The position numbers and the translations under genes are program-made. The notes under the pieces were generated by a model that worked only from the letters and a program-made list of their open reading frames with translations, ran no database searches and was not told the DNA's origin. Below, piece by piece: positions 46,576-55,160 of a stretch of 64,000 nucleotides of DNA (positions within the stretch are counted from its first letter, which is position 1; every line of letters begins with the position of its first letter). Source of the stretch: Sporolactobacillus sp. THM19-2 (GTDB taxonomy: Bacteria; Bacillota; Bacilli; Bacillales; Sporolactobacillaceae); assembly GCF_004153195.1 (NCBI RefSeq), contig NZ_SEMC01000006.1, positions 1 through 64,000 on the forward strand, given 5' to 3'.

Positions 46576-46752
46576 TCATACCACCGTACGTACGGATCCG
46601 TATACGGCAGTTCTATCATCTTCAGGCATACGCTCATACCGGGTAGCCCCATCATCGGGCTCCAGTATGAGCATTTTGTTAATCACAGCCTGCCCAATAA
46701 AATAAGCAGGCCTTGCCGTTATGCGTTCTTTCCATGAAATAACATTTTCCAT
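46576..46752 (-). CDS. Small hypothetical protein divergent from the LacI gene
   Basis: This 58-codon ORF (MENVISWKERITARPAYFIG at the start, ending SVRTVV) has an excellent GGGAGG site 7 nt before its ATG, which argues that it is real. No domain is recognised. It points away from the LacI-type gene and starts about 70 bp beyond the operator at 46822-46831, so it may be under the same control. Confidence 0.5.
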   Translation of the reverse strand: MENVISWKERITARPAYFIGQAVINKMLILEPDDGATRYERMPEDDRTAVYGSVRTVV

Positions 46753-46821
46753 GATTCACCCTCCCAGGTTATTATGAATGACTCGATGAAGCGTCTTAAA
46801 AACAAAAGTAAACACCTGCAT

Positions 46822-46831
46822 TAAACGTTTA
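46822..46831. promoter_or_regulatory. LacI/cre-type operator, distal copy
   Basis: TAAACGTTTA is a perfect palindrome with the central CG of LacI-family operators. It is 155 bp from the similar site at 46976, so looping is possible. Confidence 0.55.
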
Positions 46832-46940
46832 CATAGATAATTTAAGTTGTTATAAGGGAACATTCCTTAATGTCTGGTCATGTTTGACGCCAATCTAATC
46901 TGGAAAACATATAAAACAATGCGCTTTCTTTCAAAAAAGC

Positions 46941-46991
46941 TTGACAAAGCGGGAAAAAGTCTGTATTTTAACCGTTGAGTAAACGTTTTCA
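46941..46991 (+). promoter_or_regulatory. Promoter and operator of the LacI-type gene
   Basis: TTGACA (46941-46946), 17-bp spacer, TATTTT (46964-46969). The operator TGAGTAAACGTTTTCA (46976-46991) lies just after the expected start point, a position suited to autorepression. Confidence 0.7.
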
Positions 46992-47005
46992 AAAAAGGTG
47001 ATCCC

Positions 47006-48016
47006 ATGAATGCGACGATTAAAGACGTTGCACGTGCCGCAAATGTTTCCATTGCGACCGTCTCACGAATCTTGAATAATCAGCCCGGTTACAGTTTGAA
47101 AACAAAACAACGCGTGCTCAAAGTGATCAAGGACCTGAACTATCAGCCAAATGCTGTTGCCAGAGGATTGATCAATAAAAAAACGAGAACGCTCGGGATT
47201 CTCGTTCCAAATGTATCGAGTATGTTTTCCTCTTCACTTCTAAAGGGGGTTGAGGATGCTGCTTATACCAGAGGTTACAGTGTGATCATCTGTCATACGG
47301 CAAACAGTGGTGTGCGGACAATGGATTACCTGCATGTTTTGAAAGAAAAACGGGTGGACGGTCTGCTTTTTACCAGTGAAGTTCTAAGGGACGCATATTA
47401 CGATGAGATTAGAAGGATGGGCATTCCGCTTGTATTGCTGGCGACGCAGTCCCTGAAATATTCCATTCCCTACGTGAAAGTGGATGACCGGATGGCAACT
47501 TATCATGCAGCCAGTTATCTGATCGCAAAGGGTCATACAAGAATTGGGATGATCAGCGGGAGTAAGGAGGAACGCATTGCCGGGCAGCCGAGGATCGACG
47601 GATTTATCCAGGCATTGAAGGATCACAACCTGCCCTTTAATGAGAATCAGATTGTCTATGGCCCTAATTTTTATTTTGATGATGGGCAAAGACTCTTGCC
47701 TGAACTGCTCAGAAAAAACAGTGGGTTAACGGCCGTATTGGCGGCGAGCGATTTTATGGCTGTCGGGGCACTGTCCGCTGCTTATTCCTCAGGTCTGCGC
47801 GTTCCTGATGATTTATCCATTATCGGTTATGATAATCTGGAAATTGCGAAGATGTCGATACCCCCATTAACGACAGTGGAACAGCCGCTTTTTCAAATCG
47901 GCCGTGTCGGCGGCGGGATGCTGATTGACATTATTGAAGGCAAAGAACATGTCGAAGGGCGAATTATGGGACATCAGATCATTGAGCGGCAAACGGTCAG
48001 AGATCTGACAAAATAG
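47006..48016 (+). CDS. LacI-family transcriptional regulator
   Basis: The 336-residue repressor has the N-terminal helix-turn-helix and hinge (ATIKDVARAANVSIATVSRILN to NYQPNAVARGL) and a periplasmic-binding-protein-like sensor (TRTLGILVPNVSSMFSSSL to the end). Family members respond to sugars or sugar phosphates. No sugar-use genes are next to it, so its targets lie elsewhere or were lost. The recognition helix V-S-I-A-T-V-S-R agrees with operators having a central CG, as seen at 46976 and 46822. Confidence 0.9.
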   Translation: MNATIKDVARAANVSIATVSRILNNQPGYSLKTKQRVLKVIKDLNYQPNAVARGLINKKTRTLGILVPNVSSMFSSSLLKGVEDAAYTRGYSVIICHTANSGVRTMDYLHVLKEKRVDGLLFTSEVLRDAYYDEIRRMGIPLVLLATQSLKYSIPYVKVDDRMATYHAASYLIAKGHTRIGMISGSKEERIAGQPRIDGFIQALKDHNLPFNENQIVYGPNFYFDDGQRLLPELLRKNSGLTAVLAASDFMAVGALSAAYSSGLRVPDDLSIIGYDNLEIAKMSIPPLTTVEQPLFQIGRVGGGMLIDIIEGKEHVEGRIMGHQIIERQTVRDLTK

Positions 48017-48072
48017 TATGCCGATTGCCGAGCTGTCATGAATCATTTCCGGTTACCCAAGTGACAATTGGT

Positions 48073-48202
48073 CGGGAGATCAGGTTAAGTGCCTGATCTG
48101 ATCAATAGACGGAAAAATTTCTCTTAATCGGAAAATTTCCCCTTATGGTTCCCCGGAACGCGCTCCATTCTCCATGGTAACCGGAAAATTCCCGCTTATT
48201 GC
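48073..48202 (+). repeat. Dispersed intergenic repeat, copy B (shortened)
   Basis: It aligns with both ends of copy A (24171-24390), from GATCAGGTTAAG and GACGGAAAAATT to CGGAAAATTCCCGCTTATT, but lacks ~110 bp of the middle. Orientation is the same as copy A. Confidence 0.75.
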
Positions 48203-48254
48203 TTAAATAAAAATCAGAATGCTTCTTGAAAAAGAAGTGAGATGATCTCAAAAA

Positions 48255-48415
48255 ATACAGAAGCCCCTCATTTAGAGGTGTGACGCTGAACCGTAGGGCG
48301 AAATGTATTGGCACCTGCGGGAGTGCAGGCCAAGGGAGTCTCCTGCCAGTGCTGATGCAACCTAATCCGGCGGAAGTAAAGACCGGACGCATCCCGGTTT
48401 TTCTAATAAACAAAA
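48255..48415 (+). other. GC-rich structured intergenic element
   Basis: The sequence holds a strong hairpin TTGG-CA-CCTGC/GCAGG-CCAA (48308-48333) and ends with CCGG-N8-CCGG plus five Ts (~48381-48404). It lies between a shortened repeat and the convergent end of a hydrolase gene. No coding frame is convincing. It may be a small RNA or a decayed mobile repeat; I cannot name it. Confidence 0.35.
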
Positions 48416-48425
48416 TACCTGTGGA

Positions 48426-49112
48426 TTATAAGGTTCGATGCTTGTTTAGAAACAGCGTCACAAATCGGATAACCTTGTCACGATCGTCGCCCTGACAAAT
48501 ATGATGCCGCGCGTACGGCAGATAGTGCAGTTCTTTTTCTTCCGAAGCAGCCGCGTGAAAAATCAGTTTAGCGCTTTTCGGATCGATCGTTTCATCCCGT
48601 TCACCGTGAATGATACACAGTGGGGCATGAAGATTGTGAAAAATCCGTTTGGCCTGCCTGACAACTTTGTGAAACTGAAAGACATTGGCAAGCGGGACCT
48701 TTTGAGTGAATGGTGAATCATATTCTTCCGGTTTCCCTTTTTTCCGTTGATGAAATCTTTCCCACCTCATTTTGAAAACATGAGGGGTCAGCACATAAAC
48801 AGCTGGAGAAAGCAGGACCAGAGAAGAGATCGGATACCTGGAGGCCGTAATCGAGGCGATCATCGCGCCCATTGAAAAGCCGATCAGATGAATCTCTCTC
48901 TTGTCGTCTTTTGTCCGTGTAACAATTTTTTCAATCGCCTGCAGCCAGTCCGGCGCAGTGCTCTTTTCCATACGCTTTTTTTCTCGATCATGCCCAGGCA
49001 AAAGCGGGGTGATGACGTCAAACCCGGAGTGTTCAAGTGCGCGAGCCAGCGGTTCCACTTCCCACGGGTTTCCGGCGAACCCATGGATAACGATACATAA
49101 GGGTTGCTTCAT
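48426..49112 (-). CDS. Carboxylesterase-like alpha/beta hydrolase
   Basis: The 228-residue serine hydrolase has the oxyanion motif VIHGFAGNPWEVEPLARAL, the nucleophile GFSMGA (~98), the acid in IIHGERDETID and the His in YARHHICQGDD, as in the monoacylglycerol lipase/Est30-type carboxylesterases. It probably hydrolyses short acyl esters in the cytoplasm. It is divergent from the next hydrolase gene, to which it is only distantly related. Confidence 0.85.
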   Translation of the reverse strand: MKQPLCIVIHGFAGNPWEVEPLARALEHSGFDVITPLLPGHDREKKRMEKSTAPDWLQAIEKIVTRTKDDKREIHLIGFSMGAMIASITASRYPISSLVLLSPAVYVLTPHVFKMRWERFHQRKKGKPEEYDSPFTQKVPLANVFQFHKVVRQAKRIFHNLHAPLCIIHGERDETIDPKSAKLIFHAAASEEKELHYLPYARHHICQGDDRDKVIRFVTLFLNKHRTL

Positions 49113-49243
49113 TTAATCACTTCCTCACGCACTTAGTCTGCCGTGTCCACGCTGAATCATTCCCGGTTGTCACAAGATATCTGGATAGAAGCGCAACGTT
49201 TGGGGAAAATAGGGGCAATTCATTTCTCTGAGGTGACTGGGCG

Positions 49244-50005
49244 ATGCCCTATTTCCAGGCAGATGACTGCCAACTCTACTACACTGTTCAGGGCCAGGGG
49301 ATCCCGATTCTTTTTGTTCATCCTCCGTTACTGACTCATTTCAACTTTTTAAATCAAATGAAGGAACTATCTAAGGATTATCAAATCATTACTTTTGACA
49401 TACGCGGTCATGGAAGAAGTTCAGCAACGGACGAGACCCTGACTTACCCGCTCATTGCGGATGATATGCTGCATTTGCTCGATCATCTGAACATTCGTAA
49501 AGCCTATATCTGCGGTTATTCAACCGGGGGATCAATTGCGCTGGAGTTTTTCCTGAAGTACCAGAACCGGGCAATGGGCGGCATCCTGGTCAGCGGCCTG
49601 TCTGAAGTCAGCAACTGGTCATTAAAAAGCAAACTGGTTCTGGCAGGGACGCTTGCGCGGATAAGAGCACTTTCTTTATTAGGCTTTTATATTGCCGGAA
49701 CGAATATGAATACACTCTCTTCGTTTTGGAAAATGCTGCGGGAAGAACGACAGGGATCAGGCAAAAACGTAGCCGAGTACTATTACTACAGTCTGTCCTA
49801 CACCTGCACCCGTCAATTGGATCAGATTCAACTGCCGATATTACTGGTCTTCGGACTTAAAGATCGCGGCTTTTTTCGTTACGCGAAAGTACTGCATGAA
49901 CAACTGCCGCATAACGAACTGAAATGGATTCAAAACGTCAAACACCAGATTCCGACAAAAGCAGCGTCAGAACTAAACGGCTACATCAGACAGTTTATTA
50001 AATAA
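49244..50005 (+). CDS. Alpha/beta-fold hydrolase
   Basis: The 253-residue protein has the alpha/beta hydrolase core: PILFVHPPLLTHFNF for the oxyanion loop (HPP in place of the usual HG), FDIRGHGRSS, nucleophile motif GYSTGG (~94), and FGLKDRGFF near the acid position. The catalytic His is expected in VKHQIP. The substrate is unknown; relatives include haloperoxidase-like and ester hydrolases. It has a GAGGTGACTGGGCG stretch before the ATG and stands alone. Confidence 0.8.
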   Translation: MPYFQADDCQLYYTVQGQGIPILFVHPPLLTHFNFLNQMKELSKDYQIITFDIRGHGRSSATDETLTYPLIADDMLHLLDHLNIRKAYICGYSTGGSIALEFFLKYQNRAMGGILVSGLSEVSNWSLKSKLVLAGTLARIRALSLLGFYIAGTNMNTLSSFWKMLREERQGSGKNVAEYYYYSLSYTCTRQLDQIQLPILLVFGLKDRGFFRYAKVLHEQLPHNELKWIQNVKHQIPTKAASELNGYIRQFIK

Positions 50006-50155
50006 TAAGGCAGTTAACGATGGCGCCGCTCGATGAAAATTTCGATCCCCCTGCAATGTCGACCACATCGCACCAGATTTCCGATTGTCTCATAAGATAA
50101 AAATCAACTTTAGTCAAATGTCATCTTGCAAAGGTGAAGAATTTTTATTAATATC

Positions 50156-50179
50156 TAATTAGATGCATAACTAATTAGA
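50156..50179. promoter_or_regulatory. Tandem palindromic operator of the ArsR-type gene
   Basis: Two identical CTAATTAG palindromes (50156-50163 and 50172-50179) are spaced 16 bp centre to centre, just before the ribosome binding site. Autoregulation by the downstream ArsR-type protein is likely. Confidence 0.6.
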
Positions 50180-50188
50180 GGTGATTCG

Positions 50189-50761
50189 ATGCAGTTTAAT
50201 CGAATGATTACTTTTTACAAAGCAATGGGGGACCCCACGCGGCTGCGGATTGTTGCCCTCCTGCGCGATCAAAAGCTTCATGGCCAGGCGATTGCCGGCA
50301 AGCTGGGTTTGAAGCCGCCGACCATTACCCACCACATCGATAAATTACGTGAGGCGGGTCTCATCAGGGAAAGTCGGGTCAAAAATACCATTTATTTTTC
50401 TTTAGAGAAGAAAGTTCTGGAAGGTCAGGCGAAAGCACTATTATCATTTGGAAAGGGGAAACCGTCAATGCTGCCGGAAGTCACTGAAGAGGAACGTGTA
50501 AAAATACTGGACGCCTTTTTTAATGCCGATGGCTCGTTAAAGACCATTCCTGCGCAACGAAAAAAACGAATGGTGGTGATGGCGCAGCTTGTCAAAGGGC
50601 TGAAATATGGAAAGGCCTATTCTGAAAAGGAAATCAGCACTTATCTCAGGAAGTTTTATGCGGATTATGCTACACTGCGCCGCGAACTGATTGTCTATCA
50701 GTTTATGCATCGAAAGAACAGTATTTATGAGATGAACCCACCGGAACTGTGGGGGGGATGA
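50189..50761 (+). CDS. ArsR-family regulator with C-terminal DUF2087 domain
   Basis: The 190-residue protein joins an ArsR-type winged helix (about 1-85: MGDPTRLRIVALLRDQKLHGQAIAGKLGLKPPTITHHIDKL) to a DUF2087 domain (about 95-185, with KRKMVV-like KKRMVVMAQLVKGLKYGKAYSEKEIS and YATLRRELIVYQFMHRKNSIYE). DUF2087 has no known ligand. No metal-binding Cys pair of the ArsR type is visible, so metals are unlikely signals. AGAGGTG precedes the ATG and the double CTAATTAG site lies just upstream. Confidence 0.85.
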   Translation: MQFNRMITFYKAMGDPTRLRIVALLRDQKLHGQAIAGKLGLKPPTITHHIDKLREAGLIRESRVKNTIYFSLEKKVLEGQAKALLSFGKGKPSMLPEVTEEERVKILDAFFNADGSLKTIPAQRKKRMVVMAQLVKGLKYGKAYSEKEISTYLRKFYADYATLRRELIVYQFMHRKNSIYEMNPPELWGG

Positions 50762-50886
50762 ACGCAGGTGGGCAGGAGCTTTGAAATGGCGTCAGTCTGA
50801 CTCTTTTCGTTGCACCAGACTTATCCTTTTTCCCACAAACCTGCATTTTTCGATTATAATTAACGAAACAACACGCCGGGGTGAAT

Positions 50887-51030
50887 ATGATGTGGCATGT
50901 GCGCTATGTTACGGCTGGTGAAGAGGAAATAAGGTATAAACTTAGAGAAGCAGGAGATGCCTCATATGGTGATGCTTGAGCGTCCGAATGAACTGGCTGA
51001 GGAGGAGATTAAAACGATGTTTGCCGGGTG
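50887..51030 (+). pseudogene. Small frameshifted gene of unknown function
   Basis: ATG 50887 opens MMWHVRYVTAGEEEIRYKLREAGD, then stops at TGA; one frame over, PHMVMLERPNELAEEEIKTMFAG continues to the TGA at 51028-51030. A one-base change near 50960 would join them into ~47 residues. No family recognised. Confidence 0.35.
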
Positions 51031-51125
51031 ATTAGACTCAGATCACAGTCAGTTTCCCGGACCATAAAAAGGTGATACAATGAAGCAATGTCAGGGACAA
51101 AAATTATGAAGAAAAGTGATTGATC

Positions 51126-51905
51126 ATGAACATAGCTGTATTTGATTCCGGCATTGGCGGCATGACCGTCCTGCATCAGATCAGAAAACTGATGCCAAAC
51201 GAAAATTTTCTCTATTATGCGGATACGGCGCATCTTCCGTATGGAGAAAAGCCGAAAAATGAATTGAAAAAGTATATTTTTGAAGCTGCTGACTTCCTGG
51301 TTGCCCGTAACATTAAGGCGCTGGTAGTGGCCTGTAATACGGCAACGAGTGCAGCGATCGAAGACTTGCGCCAAAATTATTCAATTCCGATTATCGGCAT
51401 TGAACCGGCTGTCAAACCGGCAGTGATTGAAAGCCAGTCGGAGATGAAAAAAGTTCTGGTGATGGCGACGCGGCTGACGCTGAAGGAAGAAAAATATCAC
51501 CGTCTGGTCGAACGGATTGATAAGCATGATATTGTTGACCCGCTGCCGATGCCGAAACTGGTTGAATTTGCGGAAGCATTCGATTTTAAACCGGAGGATA
51601 TTGTTCCTTATTTACAGAAACAACTGCAACCGTTTGATTTGAACCAGTACGGTACGGTGGTGCTTGGCTGCACCCATTTTCCCATTTTTAAAGACATCAT
51701 TCAGCAGCAATTCCCCAAAGAAACACATGTGATTGACGGTGGGCTCGGAACTGCACTGAATCTGAAGCATACGCTGGAAAGACTGCATCAGATTGGCGGA
51801 GGAAGCGGCAGGATCACCTACTTCAAGTCCGGTGTAGAGGTTAAAGACACAGAAACTCTGGCGCATTATGATCAGCTGTTGAAAAAACTGGATGCCATGC
51901 CCTGA
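51126..51905 (+). CDS. murI: Glutamate racemase
   Basis: This enzyme makes D-glutamate for peptidoglycan by a two-cysteine, cofactor-free racemisation. The 259-residue protein has FDSGIGGMTVL at the start, the first catalytic Cys in VACNTATSA (~73) and the second in LGCTHFPIF (~181), with YYADTAHLPYG between. Length is normal. ATG 51126 is chosen over the upstream TTG; the ribosome binding site (AAAAGTGAT) is weak. It is monocistronic with its own terminator. Confidence 0.93.
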   Translation: MNIAVFDSGIGGMTVLHQIRKLMPNENFLYYADTAHLPYGEKPKNELKKYIFEAADFLVARNIKALVVACNTATSAAIEDLRQNYSIPIIGIEPAVKPAVIESQSEMKKVLVMATRLTLKEEKYHRLVERIDKHDIVDPLPMPKLVEFAEAFDFKPEDIVPYLQKQLQPFDLNQYGTVVLGCTHFPIFKDIIQQQFPKETHVIDGGLGTALNLKHTLERLHQIGGGSGRITYFKSGVEVKDTETLAHYDQLLKKLDAMP

Positions 51906-51925
51906 TTACATTATTGAAGGAATAA

Positions 51926-51961
51926 AGCAATCTGCTCTGAATCGGCGGATTGCTTTTTTTC
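51926..51961 (+). terminator. Terminator of murI
   Basis: AGCAATC pairs with GGATTGCT (stem extended by GCTCTGAATCGGC in the loop), followed by seven Ts. Confidence 0.8.
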
Positions 51962-52005
51962 AGCTTTGGTGTATTAAACAGAAAATTAATAAAATTTTTT
52001 AATTA

Positions 52006-52034
52006 TTGACAAGTATATTTATTATGGATATAAT
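52006..52034 (+). promoter_or_regulatory. Consensus promoter of the opp operon
   Basis: A perfect TTGACA (52006-52011), 17-bp spacer and perfect TATAAT (52029-52034). The AT-rich sequence just upstream includes CAGAAAATT, half of a CodY-like box, which is weak evidence only. Confidence 0.8.
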
Positions 52035-52131
52035 AGTTTTATACTTAATATGTTAGCGATTTCATATTTCCCCGCCAGCTTGTAGCAGGCCCCTGAAGTC
52101 ATTCGTATTGATCTGATATCCTGTATTCAAT

Positions 52132-52158
52132 CCAGCTCCTTTTACTGAGCTGGGTTTT
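52132..52158 (+). terminator. Hairpin in the opp leader, possible attenuator
   Basis: CCAGCTC pairs with GAGCTGG around CTTTTACT, followed by GTTTTGT. It lies in the ~185-nt leader between promoter and oppB. No known riboswitch fold was recognised. Confidence 0.5.
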
Positions 52159-52227
52159 GTACATAACGAACGCCTGAAAATGCTTTTCTTCAACATTCAT
52201 TCGAGTAGAAAATAAGGGATGGTTCTT

Positions 52228-53166
52228 ATGCTGCGCTTTGTCTTGAAAAGATTTTTTGCCATGCTCTTAACTTTATGGGTCATTGCGACATTGACCTTTC
52301 TGCTCATGCATGCGATCCCGGGCTCACCCTTTAATAACATAAACGGAAAGGTATTGAGTGATGCTGCAGTAAAAAATCTTGAAGCGCATTATCATATTGA
52401 TCAGCCGCTCCCGGTTCAGTATCTCATCTATCTTAAGTCCATTGCAACATTTACATATGGTCCGTCGATCAAACAGCCTGCGCAAACCGTGAATGATTTG
52501 CTTGGACGAGGGTTTCCGGTTTCATTTGAGCTGGGCATGTGGTCGCTTGCCGTCGCCGTGATATCAGGGGTTATTCTCGGTATTTTTGCCGCATTAAAGC
52601 ATAATGGCCTGATTGATTATCTGGCCATGACCCTGGCTGTTCTGGGCATTTCGATTCCAAATTTTGTTCTGGCCACACTGCTGATCCAGGAATTTGCCGT
52701 GAATCTTCATTTGCTTCCGGCCGGCACATGGCAGGGGTTCTCGTACATGATTATGCCGATTATCGCGCTTGCGACCGGTCCGATGGCAATCATTGCGCGG
52801 CTGATCCGGTCCAGCATGCTTGAAGTGCTGACTCAGGATTATATTCGGACCGCCCGTGCTAAAGGGCTGCCGCCGTTTATTATCGTAACGAAGCATGCGT
52901 TGAAAAATGCGCTGCTACCCGCGGTAACGGTGCTTGGCACCCTGGCGGCAAGCATTTTGACCGGCACATTTGTCATTGAGAAAATTTTTGCTATCCCCGG
53001 TATGGGCAAATACTTTGTTGACAGCATTAATTCCAGAGACTACCCCGTCATTATGGGAACAACGATGTTCTACAGCGCCCTTTTGATCTTTATGCTCTTT
53101 CTCGTCGATCTCGCCTACGGCTGGCTTGATCCGCGAATCAAGCAGAGCAAGGAGGGGAGCCAATGA
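52228..53166 (+). CDS. oppB: Oligopeptide ABC transporter permease OppB
   Basis: The 312-residue permease has six hydrophobic segments and the ABC-permease contact loop TQDYIRTARAKGLPPFIIVTKHALKNALLP. The N-terminal RFVLKRFFAMLLTLWVIATLTFLLMHAIPG is typical of OppB/DppB. It forms the membrane channel with OppC for uptake of peptides. ATG 52228 has AAGGG 9 nt upstream; the ATG at 52219 overlaps the site. The stop overlaps oppC by ATGA. Confidence 0.93.
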   Translation: MLRFVLKRFFAMLLTLWVIATLTFLLMHAIPGSPFNNINGKVLSDAAVKNLEAHYHIDQPLPVQYLIYLKSIATFTYGPSIKQPAQTVNDLLGRGFPVSFELGMWSLAVAVISGVILGIFAALKHNGLIDYLAMTLAVLGISIPNFVLATLLIQEFAVNLHLLPAGTWQGFSYMIMPIIALATGPMAIIARLIRSSMLEVLTQDYIRTARAKGLPPFIIVTKHALKNALLPAVTVLGTLAASILTGTFVIEKIFAIPGMGKYFVDSINSRDYPVIMGTTMFYSALLIFMLFLVDLAYGWLDPRIKQSKEGSQ

Positions 53167-54119
53167 TTCGTGCAAATGATCTGCAGGAAAAGATCACGGC
53201 GCAAAATGTTCCGGAAGCATGGTTTCGCCGTCTTGATCGCAAAAAAACGGTACAGCAGTCGCTTGTGCGGCCAGGTACTTCCTATTGGCGTGATGCCTGG
53301 ATTCAGCTTACAAAAAATAAATTAGCGATGCTGGGCCTGGGTTTCCTGATTTTTCTCATGATTGCTGCCCTTTTTGGACCAGTTGTCTCCCCATACTCTG
53401 TGACGGCACAGCATCTGACTTTGCAGAATCTGTCCCCCTCGGCCGATCACTGGTTCGGTACCGATGAACTTGGACGCGATGTATTTACCCGGACCTGGTA
53501 CGGGGCGCGAATTTCACTGTTCGTCGGCATTGTTGCCGCTCTGGTCGATCTCCTGATCGGTGTGGCCTATGGCGGAATCTCCGGCTATATCGGCGGGAAA
53601 ACAGATCTTGTTATGATGCGAATCATTGAGATCCTTTACGGGCTGCCTTATCTTCTGGTCGTCATATTACTGATGGTTGTCATGGGCCCAAGCTTATTAA
53701 CGATTATCGTCGCACTGACGGTTACAGGCTGGACGGGCATGGCACGCATTGTCAGAGGCCAGGTGCTTCAATTAAAAAATTATGAATTTGTCACGGCATC
53801 CAGATCATTTGGAAGCAGGCCCTGGCGCATTGTTCAAAAAAATCTGATTCCCAATACCATGGGTCCGATTATTGTTCAAATGACGTTAACCGTACCATCG
53901 GCCATTTTTTCCGAAGCCTTTTTAAGTTTTCTCGGATTAGGCGTCCAGGCGCCCTTTGCAAGCTGGGGCGTCATGGCAAATGACGGATTGTCGGCACTGC
54001 TTGCCGGTTATTGGTGGCGCCTGTTTTTCCCGGCCCTCTTTATTTCATTAACGATGTTTGCATTTAATATTCTTGGTGACGGCCTGCAGGACGCACTCGA
54101 TCCGAAGTTAAGGAGATGA
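53163..54119 (+). CDS. oppC: Oligopeptide ABC transporter permease OppC
   Basis: The 318-residue second permease has an N-terminal cytoplasmic extension (~55 residues), a membrane helix, and the OppC signatures HWFGTDELGRDVFTRTWYGARISL and the contact loop VTASRSFGSRPWRIVQKNLIPN. It pairs with OppB in the membrane. GGAGGGG precedes the ATG, and the 4-bp overlap with oppB indicates translational coupling. Confidence 0.94.
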   Translation: MIRANDLQEKITAQNVPEAWFRRLDRKKTVQQSLVRPGTSYWRDAWIQLTKNKLAMLGLGFLIFLMIAALFGPVVSPYSVTAQHLTLQNLSPSADHWFGTDELGRDVFTRTWYGARISLFVGIVAALVDLLIGVAYGGISGYIGGKTDLVMMRIIEILYGLPYLLVVILLMVVMGPSLLTIIVALTVTGWTGMARIVRGQVLQLKNYEFVTASRSFGSRPWRIVQKNLIPNTMGPIIVQMTLTVPSAIFSEAFLSFLGLGVQAPFASWGVMANDGLSALLAGYWWRLFFPALFISLTMFAFNILGDGLQDALDPKLRR

Positions 54120-54125
54120 CCCCCT

Positions 54126-55142
54126 TTGAAAAAATCATCGGATAAGCTGCTGGAAGTGAGGGACCTGCATGTTTCTTTTCAAATTCATGGCGGAAAAGTC
54201 CATGCGGTTCGCGGTGTTCATTTTGATATAGCCCGGGGAGAGACGCTGGCGATCGTTGGCGAATCAGGATGCGGTAAGAGCGTTACGTCACTTGCGATAA
54301 TGGGTCTGATCCCAAAATCGCATGGGGAGATGATTACCGGATCGATTCGATTCAGAGGTACGGAGCTGACGACGTTATCAGCAAAGAAGATGCGCCGTAT
54401 TCAGGGCGCGGATATTTCGATGATCTTTCAAGACCCGATGACCGCGCTGAATCCAACCTTAACGATTGGTTCTCAGCTGACTGAAGGGATCATCTACCAA
54501 AAGAAAATAGCACATCAGGCCGCCTGGCAAAAAGCCACTGAGATGCTTGAACGGGTCGGCATAGCAAATGCAGAGCAGCGCATGAAACAATACCCGCATC
54601 AATTCAGCGGCGGGATGAGGCAGCGCATTGTCATTGCCATGGCCCTGATCTGTAAGCCGAGTCTCATTATTGCCGATGAACCGACCACAGCACTTGATGT
54701 CACGATTCAAGCGCAAATCCTGGAGTTGTTCGATCAAATTCAGGAAGAGACAAACGTCTCCATGATCATGATCACGCATGATTTAGGGGTCGTTGCCAAA
54801 ACCGCAGATCGCGTGGCGGTGATGTATGCAGGAAACATTGTCGAGATGGGCAACAAACGCGATATTTTCTATCACGCCCGGCATCCCTACACGCAGGCAT
54901 TACTCAATACGATTGTCCGTCTCGACCTGCCTTCGGACACATTAAAGCCGATTGAAGGGGCGCCGCCGGATTTATTTGCGCCGCCGCAAGGGTGTTCATT
55001 TTGCGACAGATGTCCTTATGCCATGGAAGTTTGCCGTCATGTTCAACCGCCTGTGACTGCAGTAAATGATCATCATACTGCGGATTGCTGGCTTTTAGAT
55101 AAAAGAGCCGGTGCCATTCGGCAAAAGGTTGAAACCGGTTAA
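54126..55142 (+). CDS. oppD: Oligopeptide ABC transporter ATPase OppD
   Basis: The 338-residue ATPase has Walker [10 protein letters not shown]-loop, signature FSGGMRQR, Walker B LIIADEPTTALD and switch His in MITHD. The C-terminal oligopeptide/dipeptide extension (GAPPDLFAPPQGCSFCDRCPYAMEVC) contains four Cys that bind an iron-sulphur cluster in relatives. TTG start at 54126, with AAGGAG overlapping the oppC stop region. It energises transport together with OppF. Confidence 0.93.
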   Translation: MKKSSDKLLEVRDLHVSFQIHGGKVHAVRGVHFDIARGETLAIVGESGCGKSVTSLAIMGLIPKSHGEMITGSIRFRGTELTTLSAKKMRRIQGADISMIFQDPMTALNPTLTIGSQLTEGIIYQKKIAHQAAWQKATEMLERVGIANAEQRMKQYPHQFSGGMRQRIVIAMALICKPSLIIADEPTTALDVTIQAQILELFDQIQEETNVSMIMITHDLGVVAKTADRVAVMYAGNIVEMGNKRDIFYHARHPYTQALLNTIVRLDLPSDTLKPIEGAPPDLFAPPQGCSFCDRCPYAMEVCRHVQPPVTAVNDHHTADCWLLDKRAGAIRQKVETG

Positions 55143-55160
55143 AATGCGGGAGGGATTGAT

